13,143 bases of DNA. Origin: Sulfurimonas sp. Lineage in GTDB: Bacteria > Campylobacterota > Campylobacteria > Campylobacterales > Sulfurimonadaceae. This document shows, in pieces, positions 1 to 7,480 of this stretch. The position numbers and the translations under genes are program-made. Position 1 is the first letter of the stretch; each line of letters starts with the position of its first letter. The stretch spans positions 1-13,143 of the forward strand of contig JAMORM010000007.1 in the NCBI GenBank assembly GCA_027063585.1, in the 5' to 3' direction. Below the pieces are notes generated by a model. The model made no database searches and had not been told where the DNA came from. It saw only the letters and a list, made by a program, of their open reading frames with translations.

Positions 1-1278
1 ACCGGAGAATTTTTTCGCCATTTTACCTGCATTTTTAAATTGTTTTATCATTCTATTGATTTCTACCAGGTCCATACCGCAACCTTTTGCAATTCTCTGT
101 TTTCTTGAGTTATTCAACAAATCAGGATCTTCTCTCTCTTTTAAAGTCATAGAGGAGACCATTGCTTTTATATTTTTAAGTTCGCCCGAGTTTTCAAAAT
201 CAAAATCTTTAATCGCTTTGGACATGTTTCCCATTCCCGGAATCATTCCCATAATAGAACTCATAGAACCCATTTTCTTCATCTGTTCCATTTGTTCTAA
301 AAAGTCATTAAAATTAAATTTTCCTTTTTGAATCTTTTTCGTGAGCTTTTTCGCCTGTTTTTCATCTATAATATTGGCAGTTTTTTCAGCAAGTCCTTCA
401 ATGTCGCCAAACCCCATAAGACGATTCACAATACGTTCAGGTAAAAAGACTTCCAAATCTTCCATCTTCTCACCCATACCGATAAAGCGAAGCGGTACCT
501 GTACCTGTGAAGAAAGACCAAGTGCTACACCACCTTTTGCATCACCGTCATATTTGGAAAGTATAACACCGTCAATACCGATTTTTTCTTTAAAAGCAGT
601 TGCCGTTCTTACTGCATCCTGACCTGTCAAAGAATCCGCTACATAAAAAATTTCATCAGGTTTTGCAACTTTTTTGACAGCTTCTAACTCATCCATAAGC
701 TCATCATCAATAGCCAAACGACCTGCCGTATCTATGAGCACGACATCAAAAATTTTAGAATCAGCATATTTTAGTGCTGATTCTACGACTTCTACAGGAT
801 TTTTAGTCGCTTCATCCTCATACAATTCAACTTCAATTTGCGAAGTTATTTGACGCAGTTGTTCTACCGCAGCAAGACGTTGCAAATCGGCTGCAACAAT
901 CAGTACCTTTTTACCCTTGTTTTTAAGATATGTTGCAAGTTTTCCTGTCGTAGTTGTTTTTCCGGAACCCTGCAGTCCTGTCATTAAAATAACAGTCGGT
1001 GGGTTTGGAGCAAAAACAAAACCTTTGTTGCCGCCCACTTCAAGTAAATCATTTAAAGTCTTACGGAGTGCTTCTAAAAATTGATCTTTGCCTATGCCGT
1101 TTTTCTTCGTCTCTATTTCAACTTTTTGAATCAGTTCTTTGACAACTTTATGATTTACATCTGCTTTTAAAAGATTCTTTTTTAATTCATTCAGTGCTTT
1201 TGAGAGTGCTTTATCATCATCATGAAAACGAATCTTTTTTATTGCATTTGTAAAGCTATCTGTTAAAGTACCAAACAT
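1..1278 (-). CDS. ffh: Signal recognition particle GTPase Ffh (3' end cut by window edge)
   Basis: Ffh is the protein subunit of the bacterial signal recognition particle. It binds 4.5S RNA and signal sequences of nascent membrane proteins and docks with FtsY. 426 codons are visible from an ATG at 1278, preceded by an AGAGGTG ribosome site; the family is usually about 445-450 residues, so only the last 20 or so are missing. Domains in order: N-terminal helical bundle (about 1-90), G domain with P-loop GLQGSGKTTT (101-110), DTAGR (183-187), a G4 motif reading SKYD (241-244) where many bacteria have TKLD, then DGDAKGG. The methionine-rich M domain follows (about 320-426), with GMIPGMG and the RNA-binding segment around QRIAKGCG. 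It is the last visible gene of the minus-strand run, 61 bases after the pseudouridine synthase gene. Identification is certain; the C-terminus is not seen. Confidence 0.97.
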   Translation of the reverse strand, partial: MFGTLTDSFTNAIKKIRFHDDDKALSKALNELKKNLLKADVNHKVVKELIQKVEIETKKNGIGKDQFLEALRKTLNDLLEVGGNKGFVFAPNPPTVILMTGLQGSGKTTTTGKLATYLKNKGKKVLIVAADLQRLAAVEQLRQITSQIEVELYEDEATKNPVEVVESALKYADSKIFDVVLIDTAGRLAIDDELMDELEAVKKVAKPDEIFYVADSLTGQDAVRTATAFKEKIGIDGVILSKYDGDAKGGVALGLSSQVQVPLRFIGMGEKMEDLEVFLPERIVNRLMGFGDIEGLAEKTANIIDEKQAKKLTKKIQKGKFNFNDFLEQMEQMKKMGSMSSIMGMIPGMGNMSKAIKDFDFENSGELKNIKAMVSSMTLKEREDPDLLNNSRKQRIAKGCGMDLVEINRMIKQFKNAGKMAKKFSG

Positions 1279-1293
1279 GAAAACACCTCTTTT

Positions 1294-1324
1294 ATCATAT
1301 ATATAAATTTTTTTGAAATTGTAA
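1294..1324 (-). promoter_or_regulatory. Candidate sigma70 promoter in front of ffh
   Basis: The 61-base gap before ffh is very AT-rich. On the minus strand it holds TTACAA (1319-1324) and TATGAT (1294-1299) separated by 19 bases, followed by the AGAGGTG ribosome site. The spacer is longer than the ideal 17, and AT-rich gaps throw up such matches by chance. It would let ffh be expressed apart from the upstream genes. I see no terminator hairpin in the gap. Confidence 0.3.
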
Positions 1325-1339
1325 CTAAGTTTATCTTAA

Positions 1340-2074
1340 TTATTCAAATGTAACAAAGCTCTTAGGCTCTTTTGCGACAAACTCCATTCCTAAGAGTCTC
1401 ACCTTGTGAGCATGCAACATTACACGCTTGGCACGACGCCCGCCATACTGTTCATCACCGACTATCGGATGGTCAATATAGCGTGCATGTACTCTTATCT
1501 GATGCGTACGGCCATTGTGAATAATACATTTAACTTTTGTTTTTTTTGCACTGACGATATCTGGAAAAAACTCAGTTCTTGCCGGTTTTCCTTTGGGGGA
1601 AACATTTGAGTAGGCTTTATTGTTTTTTTTCTGCGTTGTGATTGCTTTATCTACTTCAATAGGCTCTGTCATTATACCTTCAACCCATGCGATATACTCT
1701 TTGTAGACTTTATCATCACGAAACTCTTTAATGGCGCGTTGACGAAAATCTTCATTTTTCACAAGCATTAAAACACCACTCGTTTCACGGTCAAGTCTAT
1801 GCAGTAAAACCGCCGGCTTAAACTGACGTTCTATCTCATCAGAGTTTACATGCGCCGGTTTATCAACGACAATAATGTCATCATTTTCAAAAATTGGTTT
1901 TACACGTTCTACTTTTTGTACACGAAAAACTGTTCTCTCATCTATTTCACCGCGGGCTATCATTACTTTTTTATTTCCGACATATACAAGTCCTCGGTCT
2001 ATCATAGACTTTGCATTTGAGTTGGAGATTCCTTCTTGTTGTGCCAATAATTTATATGCTTTTTCTGTTGCCAT
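1340..2074 (-). CDS. RluA-family 23S rRNA pseudouridine synthase with S4 domain
   Basis: A pseudouridine synthase that isomerises specific uridines in structured RNA, most likely large-subunit rRNA. The N-terminus (about 3-45) looks like a short S4 RNA-binding domain. The catalytic signature HRLDRETSG lies at 92-100, with D95 the expected nucleophile. KVYKEYIAWVEG (122-133) and RTHQIRVH (189-196) are further RluA-family motifs. The 244 residues are short for RluD (about 300) but within the RluA range. The start is the ATG at 2074. The nearest ribosome site, AAAGGA at 2087-2092, overlaps the waaA stop codon and sits 12 bases away, which is long. The gene follows waaA by 16 bases, matching the order I recall for HP0957-HP0956 in Helicobacter. 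The target uridine cannot be read from sequence, so no symbol is given. Confidence 0.93.
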   Translation of the reverse strand: MATEKAYKLLAQQEGISNSNAKSMIDRGLVYVGNKKVMIARGEIDERTVFRVQKVERVKPIFENDDIIVVDKPAHVNSDEIERQFKPAVLLHRLDRETSGVLMLVKNEDFRQRAIKEFRDDKVYKEYIAWVEGIMTEPIEVDKAITTQKKNNKAYSNVSPKGKPARTEFFPDIVSAKKTKVKCIIHNGRTHQIRVHARYIDHPIVGDEQYGGRRAKRVMLHAHKVRLLGMEFVAKEPKSFVTFE

Positions 2075-2090
2075 AATTAATTTTTTTCCT

Positions 2091-3257
2091 TTAATTTTCT
2101 AATATTTTTTCAATAACCGGTTTGAGGTTTATTTTCTCTTCTACCATTGAAGGAGGAAGTTCTTTTGCAGTTTCCAGTGCGATGCTTATTTCATCCGACT
2201 CGACATACTGTACATGATGCACATATTTAAAAAGCTCTTTTTGATGAAAAAAATGTTTTCCTGTAATTATTTTACATCCGAAATATGCAGGTTCAAGCGG
2301 ATTATGCCCACCAACATCTTCTTTAAATGCGCCGCCGAGTATTGCAGTATCACTCACTGCATATATGTTGTTGAGTTCACCCATCATATCGACTAAAATC
2401 AAATCACTCTCAAAATTTTTCACTTGCGAAAAACGAGTCAGCATTACATTGTTTTGTTTAGCATATTCTTCCATTAAAACAAAAACCTCTTCAAAACGCT
2501 CCGGATGACGGGGAACAACAATGAGCTTTGCATCATGCTTTTTTTTATATGCAAAAAAAGCATCTAAAACATCTTTTTCTTCGCCAGGGTGTGTACTTCC
2601 CGCTACAATCAATTCACAATCAGGCTTCATGTACTCTTTAGTTTTTTTGATCTCACCTGCTAATTTTATATTACCGATAACTTCAATATTTTTGGCACCC
2701 AGTGCCAAAAATCTGTTTTTATCTACCTCGCTTTGTGCATAAATCATATCTACATTTTGCAAAAGTTTTTTATAAAACCAGGCAAATTTCATATATTTAT
2801 TGACACTTTTATCTGAAATTCTGGCATTAAGTAAAATCACCTCTGCACCACGCGAACGAGCTACGCTAAAAAGCATATACCAAAATTCTGCTTCTAATAC
2901 TATAAGCTTCTTTTGTGGTTTTATCCAAAAAGGCAAGTACATCTCATATGGCAGATAACGCACCTCTGCATCATATTTTTTTGCTTCATTATGTCCTGTC
3001 TGCGTAATTGTGGTAATCAATACCTTTTTACTTTTCAATGCATCCAAAATCGGCTTTAAAGCTCTTGCTTCACCCAACGAGCATACATGAAACCAAGTTG
3101 TATTTGTAGCATTAAATTTAGGGTTTTTAAAAAGAAAAAAACGAGCAGGAATTGATTCTTTGTATTTTTGCTTAAAAGAGAGTACTATTAAAAGCGGCAG
3201 TGCTACTATAAATAGCACGACACTTACAAGGTAGTAAAAAAGTGAAAACGGCTTCAA
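2091..3257 (-). CDS. waaA: 3-deoxy-D-manno-octulosonic acid (Kdo) transferase WaaA
   Basis: WaaA (KdtA) transfers Kdo from CMP-Kdo to the lipid A precursor at the inner face of the cytoplasmic membrane, starting the lipopolysaccharide core. The 388 residues open with a single membrane anchor (about 6-28) and a basic stretch. The N-terminal glycosyltransferase domain has HVCSLGEARAL, with E63 the likely general base. The C-terminal GT-B domain shows VAGSTHPGEE, VVPRHPERFEEV and the strongly diagnostic GGHNPLEPA. The start codon is TTG (3255-3257): a stop codon lies five codons upstream in frame, and the next in-frame candidate, a GTG at codon 14, would cut into the membrane anchor. The gene follows the zinc-ribbon gene by two bases, so it is probably translationally coupled. 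Whether it adds one or two Kdo residues cannot be told. Confidence 0.95.
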   Translation of the reverse strand: MKPFSLFYYLVSVVLFIVALPLLIVLSFKQKYKESIPARFFLFKNPKFNATNTTWFHVCSLGEARALKPILDALKSKKVLITTITQTGHNEAKKYDAEVRYLPYEMYLPFWIKPQKKLIVLEAEFWYMLFSVARSRGAEVILLNARISDKSVNKYMKFAWFYKKLLQNVDMIYAQSEVDKNRFLALGAKNIEVIGNIKLAGEIKKTKEYMKPDCELIVAGSTHPGEEKDVLDAFFAYKKKHDAKLIVVPRHPERFEEVFVLMEEYAKQNNVMLTRFSQVKNFESDLILVDMMGELNNIYAVSDTAILGGAFKEDVGGHNPLEPAYFGCKIITGKHFFHQKELFKYVHHVQYVESDEISIALETAKELPPSMVEEKINLKPVIEKILEN

Positions 3258-3259
3258 GC

Positions 3260-3973
3260 CTACTCTTCGTTAACTTTCACATAAAGAATACGTCCACAAT
3301 GAGGACATGTTGTGATATCTTCACCCTTAATGACATCGGCATATACTTTATCACCGATCACCATATGGCACCCCATACATGCTTGATCTTCAACAGGTAC
3401 TACTGTTGTATTTTTAGCCCAGCGACGAATTTTTTGATAAAATGCAAGGCCTTTTTGATTAATATCAGATAAAAGGCTCTCTTTACGTTTGAAAACTTCT
3501 TGTCTTTCTTTATTTATTCTTTCTAATTTTGTATCAACATCCGCTTTTACACTCTCCAAACTTGCTGTTAATTCTTCTAGAACTTTTTTTGCTGCTTCAA
3601 TTTGTTCTTTTTTTGCTTCAATAATTTTTTCAAGTCTTTGAATTTCTTCATTCGCAAATGTTACTTGTTCTTTGGCAATTTCTTCTTCAAGCTGCAAAGA
3701 TTTCATTTCACGTTCTGTTTTTACTTCTGAGCTTTTTTTTGCATTTTCTTCAAGTTTTTGTGAAAGTTCAGAAAGGTGAAGTTCATTTTTTGCTTTTTTA
3801 ACTTCTTCTTCTTTAATTTCATTACTTAAATTTTCAATATCAGACTCAATACTCTTAGTTTTCGCAAGAGCTGCTTCATAATTAGCATTCGCTTCTTCAA
3901 TTTGAGGTTCAAATGCATCTATCTCTTTATCTATTATTGAAAGGTCGATTAATTGCTTTAAGTGCTTGTTCAT
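3260..3973 (-). CDS. flgZ: Coiled-coil C4 zinc-ribbon protein, FlgZ (HP0958) family
   Basis: This 237-residue protein is almost all charged coiled coil from about 10 to 175 (rich in E, K and A), followed by a C-terminal zinc ribbon with CMGC (199-202) and CPHC (223-226). The architecture matches the zf-RING_7 family and Helicobacter pylori HP0958. That protein is reported to stabilise the flagellar sigma factor RpoN and to bind flaA mRNA, so a role in flagellar gene control is a fair inference here, not something the sequence proves. Relatives in non-motile bacteria have other roles, for example in Chlamydia type III secretion. The ATG at 3973 has an AAAGGA ribosome site five bases upstream. 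Next to waaA, the pseudouridine synthase and Nif3, it has the same neighbours as I recall for HP0958. The symbol rests on that analogy. Confidence 0.82.
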   Translation of the reverse strand: MNKHLKQLIDLSIIDKEIDAFEPQIEEANANYEAALAKTKSIESDIENLSNEIKEEEVKKAKNELHLSELSQKLEENAKKSSEVKTEREMKSLQLEEEIAKEQVTFANEEIQRLEKIIEAKKEQIEAAKKVLEELTASLESVKADVDTKLERINKERQEVFKRKESLLSDINQKGLAFYQKIRRWAKNTTVVPVEDQACMGCHMVIGDKVYADVIKGEDITTCPHCGRILYVKVNEE

Positions 3974-3978
3974 TGGGA

Positions 3979-3984
3979 TCCTTT
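3979..3984 (-). promoter_or_regulatory. Ribosome binding site of the FlgZ-type gene
   Basis: AAAGGA on the minus strand, five bases before the ATG at 3973, is one of the strongest Shine-Dalgarno matches in the run. It fixes the start of the zinc-ribbon gene, whose leader would be only about 16 bases if the extended -10 element at 3996-4004 is used. Confidence 0.6.
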
Positions 3985-3995
3985 AGGGGTTTTAC

Positions 3996-4004
3996 TTTAT
4001 ACCA
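3996..4004 (-). promoter_or_regulatory. Candidate extended -10 promoter for the FlgZ-type gene
   Basis: The 49-base gap after the Nif3 gene contains TGGTATAAA on the minus strand (TG at 4003-4004, hexamer TATAAA at 3996-4001). This is a full extended -10 element; the region 17 bases upstream has no good -35. Transcription would start near 3989. This is the widest gap within the run apart from the one before ffh, so a new transcript starting here and reading through waaA and the pseudouridine synthase gene is plausible. Confidence 0.42.
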
Positions 4005-4022
4005 TTACTCTTATTAATAGAC

Positions 4023-4745
4023 TTAAATATATGTAAATGGGTTTTCTGATGATGCAATTATAACTTCTAAACCTAAAATTTTCAAATGCTTTTGCATAAT
4101 TTGTGCAAAAAAGTACTCACTTTCATAATGTCCGATATCAATTAAAGACAATTTTATGCTTTTTGCTTCCATTGCATCATGATATTTTACATCGCCTGTC
4201 AAAAAACAATCGGCATCCAAACTTTTCATCAAAGAACATCCAGAACCTGTTGTCAAAGCAACTTTTTTCACCCTTTGGGCGCACTTTACCGTTCTAGCAC
4301 ATTTGAGTCCAAACGCCTTTGATACTTTTTTTGCAAAAACATCAAAATCTTCATCTACATCCAAATAAGCAACAAAACCGTCTTTTTTAGAAATTTTATA
4401 TCCAAGTACTTCTGTTGCTACATATTCATTGAGGTGTGTCTGGTCAAAATTTGTGTGCATTGCGATATTAGATATGTTTTTTTTGATCATCTTTTGAATA
4501 AGATTTGCCGGATACTTGGAAAACTCAAGCTGTTTAAGTCCACCGAAAATAATCGGATGATGTGTTATTAAAAGTGTGTTTTCATCCAAAGAATCAATCA
4601 ATTGTTCATCCACATCAATACTCAGTGCAATTTTTGAAATATCATCCTTAAAATCCCCAATTAGAAGACCGGAATTATCCCATGATTCTTGAATTTCAAA
4701 AGGAGAAAGTTCGTTTAAATATTCATATATTTCCAAAATTTTCAT
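4023..4745 (-). CDS. Nif3/YbgI-family dinuclear metal protein
   Basis: A Nif3-like protein of 240 residues, the family often labelled GTP cyclohydrolase 1 type 2 homologue. Its members bind two metal ions in a conserved pocket and form rings; the cellular reaction is not settled. Visible family motifs: ESWDNSGLLIG (20-30), the metal ligands ITHHP (60-64, H62 and H63), AMHTNFDQ (95-102, H97 and D101), LTGDVKYHD (182-190) and DIGHYESE (203-210, H206 and E208/E210). It is of the short type without the inserted PII-like domain. Its ATG overlaps the stop of the TPR gene as ATGA, so the two are probably translationally coupled. The next gene is the zinc-ribbon gene, as in Helicobacter. The family call is firm, the function open. 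Confidence 0.92.
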   Translation of the reverse strand: MKILEIYEYLNELSPFEIQESWDNSGLLIGDFKDDISKIALSIDVDEQLIDSLDENTLLITHHPIIFGGLKQLEFSKYPANLIQKMIKKNISNIAMHTNFDQTHLNEYVATEVLGYKISKKDGFVAYLDVDEDFDVFAKKVSKAFGLKCARTVKCAQRVKKVALTTGSGCSLMKSLDADCFLTGDVKYHDAMEAKSIKLSLIDIGHYESEYFFAQIMQKHLKILGLEVIIASSENPFTYI

Positions 4746-5350
4746 ATTATCTCTCCGCTCCCGATTTTTTCAAGTTCCTCTTTGGCTTCTTCAAAATCAG
4801 GGTTTAATGCAATCGCTTTTTCATACATCGCTTTTGCTTCATCAAAATGTTTCATATCAACCAGTAAATTTCCGTAATTATAATAAGTAATAGGATTTGT
4901 ATCATCCAGTTCAAGTGACTTATTTAAATGGTTTCTAGCACTCGCAAATTCTCCCATTTTTCTATAGAGTGATGCCATAGCCTGATGAATATAGGTATTG
5001 TTCGGGTCTAATTCAAGTGCCTCTTTGTAATATTCCAGTGCTTCATCATCTCTATTTTGCTGTGCAAGAGTGTAACCCATTTTAAAAAGTGTCTCAGGAT
5101 TTTTCGGCTCTTTTATATTTGCTTCGCTGTATATTGCAAGTGCTTTTTGCAAATCCCCTTTATCCATAGCTTCGTCTGCTTTTTCAACTAAAGATGATGC
5201 ATCAAAAGGTGAAAATGCTTCAGCACTTCGTTCATCCTCTGCACCTAAATGTCCATTATCTTGCGGGTCCTTGAGTGTTTGTATATGTTCGTATATTTTA
5301 TAAGCAAAAAAAGCAGATGCCCCAAGCATTAGTAATTGAAAAAGTGTCAT
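4742..5350 (-). CDS. Membrane-anchored TPR-repeat protein
   Basis: A 202-residue protein with an N-terminal hydrophobic segment (about 2-20), a charged linker (about 24-50) and roughly four tetratricopeptide repeats (about 52-187). The clearest are the units around LFKMGYTLAQQNRDDEALEY, ASLYRKMGEFASARNHLNKS and YNYGNLLVDMKHFDEAKAMY. TPR arrays bind partner proteins. The anchor has no signal-peptidase site that I can see, so the domain may face either side of the membrane depending on orientation; the lysine after the segment favours a cytoplasmic array. The ATG at 5350 has an AGAGGA site about eight bases upstream, which lies in the last codons of the M23 gene. Lying directly between a secreted peptidase and Nif3, it might scaffold envelope enzymes, but that is a guess. 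Confidence 0.88.
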   Translation of the reverse strand: MTLFQLLMLGASAFFAYKIYEHIQTLKDPQDNGHLGAEDERSAEAFSPFDASSLVEKADEAMDKGDLQKALAIYSEANIKEPKNPETLFKMGYTLAQQNRDDEALEYYKEALELDPNNTYIHQAMASLYRKMGEFASARNHLNKSLELDDTNPITYYNYGNLLVDMKHFDEAKAMYEKAIALNPDFEEAKEELEKIGSGEII

Positions 5351-5352
5351 TT

Positions 5353-6228
5353 TTATTTCCTCTGTTTGTTTAAAATTAAATTATTGTTTAGTAATGTTAT
5401 AAGCTGAAGTGGGTCAACTTGTACTCCGTTAATTCTAGCTGAAAAATGCAAATGAGGACCTGTAACTCTGCCGCTTTTCCCTGACAAACCTAAAAGTTCG
5501 CCTTTTTTAACAAATTGATTTTTTTTGACATTAAATTTGCTCATATGAAAATAACAGGTATAAATACCTTCGCCATGGTCTATAACAACTGTTCCGCCTG
5601 AATAAAATCTTTTTTTGACCAAAACCACTCTACCGTCATTACTCGCTATTATAGATGTTCCTATTTTCGCCCGAAAATCCGTACCACTGTGATACCCTTT
5701 AAGTGAGCCGTTATAAACTCTTGCCGTGCCAAAATCACTTGTAATCTTACTTTGCATAGGAAAAATAAAATTTGAATGCAAATAGCTCTTGTTTGTCACA
5801 GTATGATAAATCTTCATAGCTTCATTATACTCTTTTGCTATTCTTTTTTTAACTTTAGGCAATTTTGGATTTACTTTAGAAGCACTTACATGTATAGTCT
5901 CTTTTTTATATTTTGCATCTTTGATTTTCAGCACAACTTCTTTATATTTTTTTTTACCATTTCTGAAATATAAAATTTTCATAGTTTTTTGGCTCGGTCT
6001 GTCATAATAAGAGATAGGAATCAAAGCATAATATTCATTCTTATTAAAGGGATTTAAAAAAATTGCAATTTTTTTCTTTTCAAATTCTATTGTTTTATAC
6101 ACAATGTCCTTTTCTTTTGAAAATTTAATGAGTGCTGTTTTTCCATTTCCTATCTCATCATTAATAATATTCATATCAAAAGCAAAAAGAGAAAATGAAA
6201 AAATGAAAAAAACAAAGAAAAATTTCAT
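5353..6228 (-). CDS. Exported M23-family peptidoglycan endopeptidase (LytM-type)
   Basis: A zinc metallopeptidase of the M23 family that would cut peptide cross-links in periplasmic peptidoglycan. A signal peptide, very rich in phenylalanine, occupies about residues 1-18, ending near LFAFD. A beta-rich N-terminal region (about 20-125) precedes the LytM domain (about 155-280). The catalytic set is intact: HSGTD (H180, D184), YFHM (H228) and GPHLHF (H259, H261). I start it at the ATG at 6226-6228, not the TTG at 6229-6231, because AAGGA at 6235-6239 is six bases from the ATG and only three from the TTG. The ATG shares one base with the smpB stop (TGATG). Length is 291 residues. Helicobacter M23 peptidases (Csd1-3) shape the helical cell; this one is shorter than Csd3, and I cannot assign it to any of them. 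Confidence 0.93.
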   Translation of the reverse strand: MKFFFVFFIFSFSLFAFDMNIINDEIGNGKTALIKFSKEKDIVYKTIEFEKKKIAIFLNPFNKNEYYALIPISYYDRPSQKTMKILYFRNGKKKYKEVVLKIKDAKYKKETIHVSASKVNPKLPKVKKRIAKEYNEAMKIYHTVTNKSYLHSNFIFPMQSKITSDFGTARVYNGSLKGYHSGTDFRAKIGTSIIASNDGRVVLVKKRFYSGGTVVIDHGEGIYTCYFHMSKFNVKKNQFVKKGELLGLSGKSGRVTGPHLHFSARINGVQVDPLQLITLLNNNLILNKQRK

Positions 6229-6680
6229 CAATAATCCTTCATAGCTCTTTGAATATCTCTTTTTTGGTCTTTTTCTTTCAAATCATTGCGTTTATCATGC
6301 AGAAGTTTTCCTTTTGCAATGGCAATCTGCAGTTTTGCAATATTTCTTTTATTAAAATAAAGCTGCAGAGGCACTATTGTATAGCCGTCACGTGTTACAG
6401 CCTTTTGCATTTTTTCTAACTCTTTTTTATGCAAAAGCAGTTTTCTTGCACCGCGCTCTTCATGCCCATAGTAATGGTGCGTCGTCTCTAACCTGCCGAT
6501 ATGCGCATTAAATAAAAAAGCTTCTCCGTTTACAAAACGGATAAAGCTGTCTTTTAAATTGACACGATGTGCGCGAATTCCTTTGACTTCACTCCCACTG
6601 AGCACTAAACCTGCTTCAAACTTCTCTTCTATAAAATAATCATGATATGCTTTTTTATTTTTTGCTATTGTTTCGCCCAT
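6228..6680 (-). CDS. smpB: tmRNA-binding protein SmpB
   Basis: SmpB binds tmRNA (SsrA) and carries it into stalled ribosomes for trans-translation, which frees the ribosome and tags the unfinished protein for proteolysis. The 150 residues match the family length. The start [20 protein letters not shown], then [19 protein letters not shown] (29-47), the central [18 protein letters not shown] region, and the basic C-terminal tail [20 protein letters not shown] are all typical; the tail enters the mRNA channel. The ATG at 6680 lies one base after the ispE stop. No tmRNA gene is visible in this window. Note the possible link to the SspB-like protein encoded at 11621-12079, since SspB acts on tmRNA-tagged proteins. 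Confidence 0.97.
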   Translation of the reverse strand: MGETIAKNKKAYHDYFIEEKFEAGLVLSGSEVKGIRAHRVNLKDSFIRFVNGEAFLFNAHIGRLETTHHYYGHEERGARKLLLHKKELEKMQKAVTRDGYTIVPLQLYFNKRNIAKLQIAIAKGKLLHDKRNDLKEKDQKRDIQRAMKDY

Positions 6681-6681
6681 T

Positions 6682-7473
6682 TTATTTCTCTTCTTTTACT
6701 TTAAAAAAACTGCTTCCGCTTCCGCTGAAATAGTATCCCTCTTGATAATGTTGTGCTAAATCTGAATACTCCTGCAATGCAGGGGTAAACAAATCATTTG
6801 CTTCTTTGGCATCTAACTCATTTAAAATATCCAATGAAGACTTTTTTTTCAATTTATCAGCAGCAAATCCGTCTATTGGTGCATAAAAACTTTCTCTGTA
6901 TGCTTTATAAACTTGAGGTGTACTTATTTGTACCTCAGGTGTATATATGTCAAATGATAGTATATCTTCATCAAAAGCTTCTACCACTTCACCTATCCCA
7001 CTGACATTAGCACTCTCATATTCATAAATAAAAAACGGAACATCGGCACCTACATGTAATCCTATTTGTGCAAGTTCATTCAAGCTCAAACCTAAATGCA
7101 ATACTTCATTACACATTTTCAAATACGTCGCCGCATCACTACTTCCTCCACCAAGACCGGCGAAGGCAGGAATACGTTTTTCAACTGCAATAGCGTAACT
7201 TCGCATAAGTTTTTCAAGAGCCTGACTTGATGTAGCCTCTTTGAGTGCTACATAAGCTTTGTAAATAGTATTTTGTTTCGTCGTACAGTCAAAATCGCCA
7301 ATAATTTTAAATTCATTAGCTTTTGCCTGAACATTTTTTTTCGAAACAAACGAAAGTGCATCATATAAGTCATTGACTCTCATAAATCTTGAAACTATCT
7401 CATGGTACTCGTTTCTCTTGCCTGTTATTTTTAAAAAGATATTTACTTTGGCATAAGCCTTATACTTTTTCAT
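6682..7473 (-). CDS. ispE: 4-diphosphocytidyl-2-C-methyl-D-erythritol kinase IspE
   Basis: IspE phosphorylates CDP-methylerythritol in the MEP pathway to isopentenyl diphosphate, the precursor of quinones and undecaprenyl carriers. It is a GHMP kinase of 263 residues. Visible motifs: the N-terminal AKVN (8-11), the glycine-rich ATP loop [14 protein letters not shown] (102-115), GADVPFF (142-148) with D144 the likely catalytic base, and the C-terminal FSGSGSSFF typical of GHMP kinases. The length is a little below the E. coli enzyme. The ATG at 7473 lies seven bases after the csrA stop with only a weak ribosome site, suggesting coupling to csrA translation. Confidence 0.95.
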   Translation of the reverse strand: MKKYKAYAKVNIFLKITGKRNEYHEIVSRFMRVNDLYDALSFVSKKNVQAKANEFKIIGDFDCTTKQNTIYKAYVALKEATSSQALEKLMRSYAIAVEKRIPAFAGLGGGSSDAATYLKMCNEVLHLGLSLNELAQIGLHVGADVPFFIYEYESANVSGIGEVVEAFDEDILSFDIYTPEVQISTPQVYKAYRESFYAPIDGFAADKLKKKSSLDILNELDAKEANDLFTPALQEYSDLAQHYQEGYYFSGSGSSFFKVKEEK

Positions 7474-7480
7474 CAGCTTT

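Noticed and set aside
56..622. Two plus-strand open frames opposite ffh
   Set aside because: The minus strand here encodes unmistakable Ffh with the P-loop, DTAGR and M domain; the plus frames have no support.
1279..1339. An intrinsic terminator between the pseudouridine synthase gene and ffh
   Set aside because: No GC-bearing hairpin is present; the A/T runs here are better read as promoter sequence.
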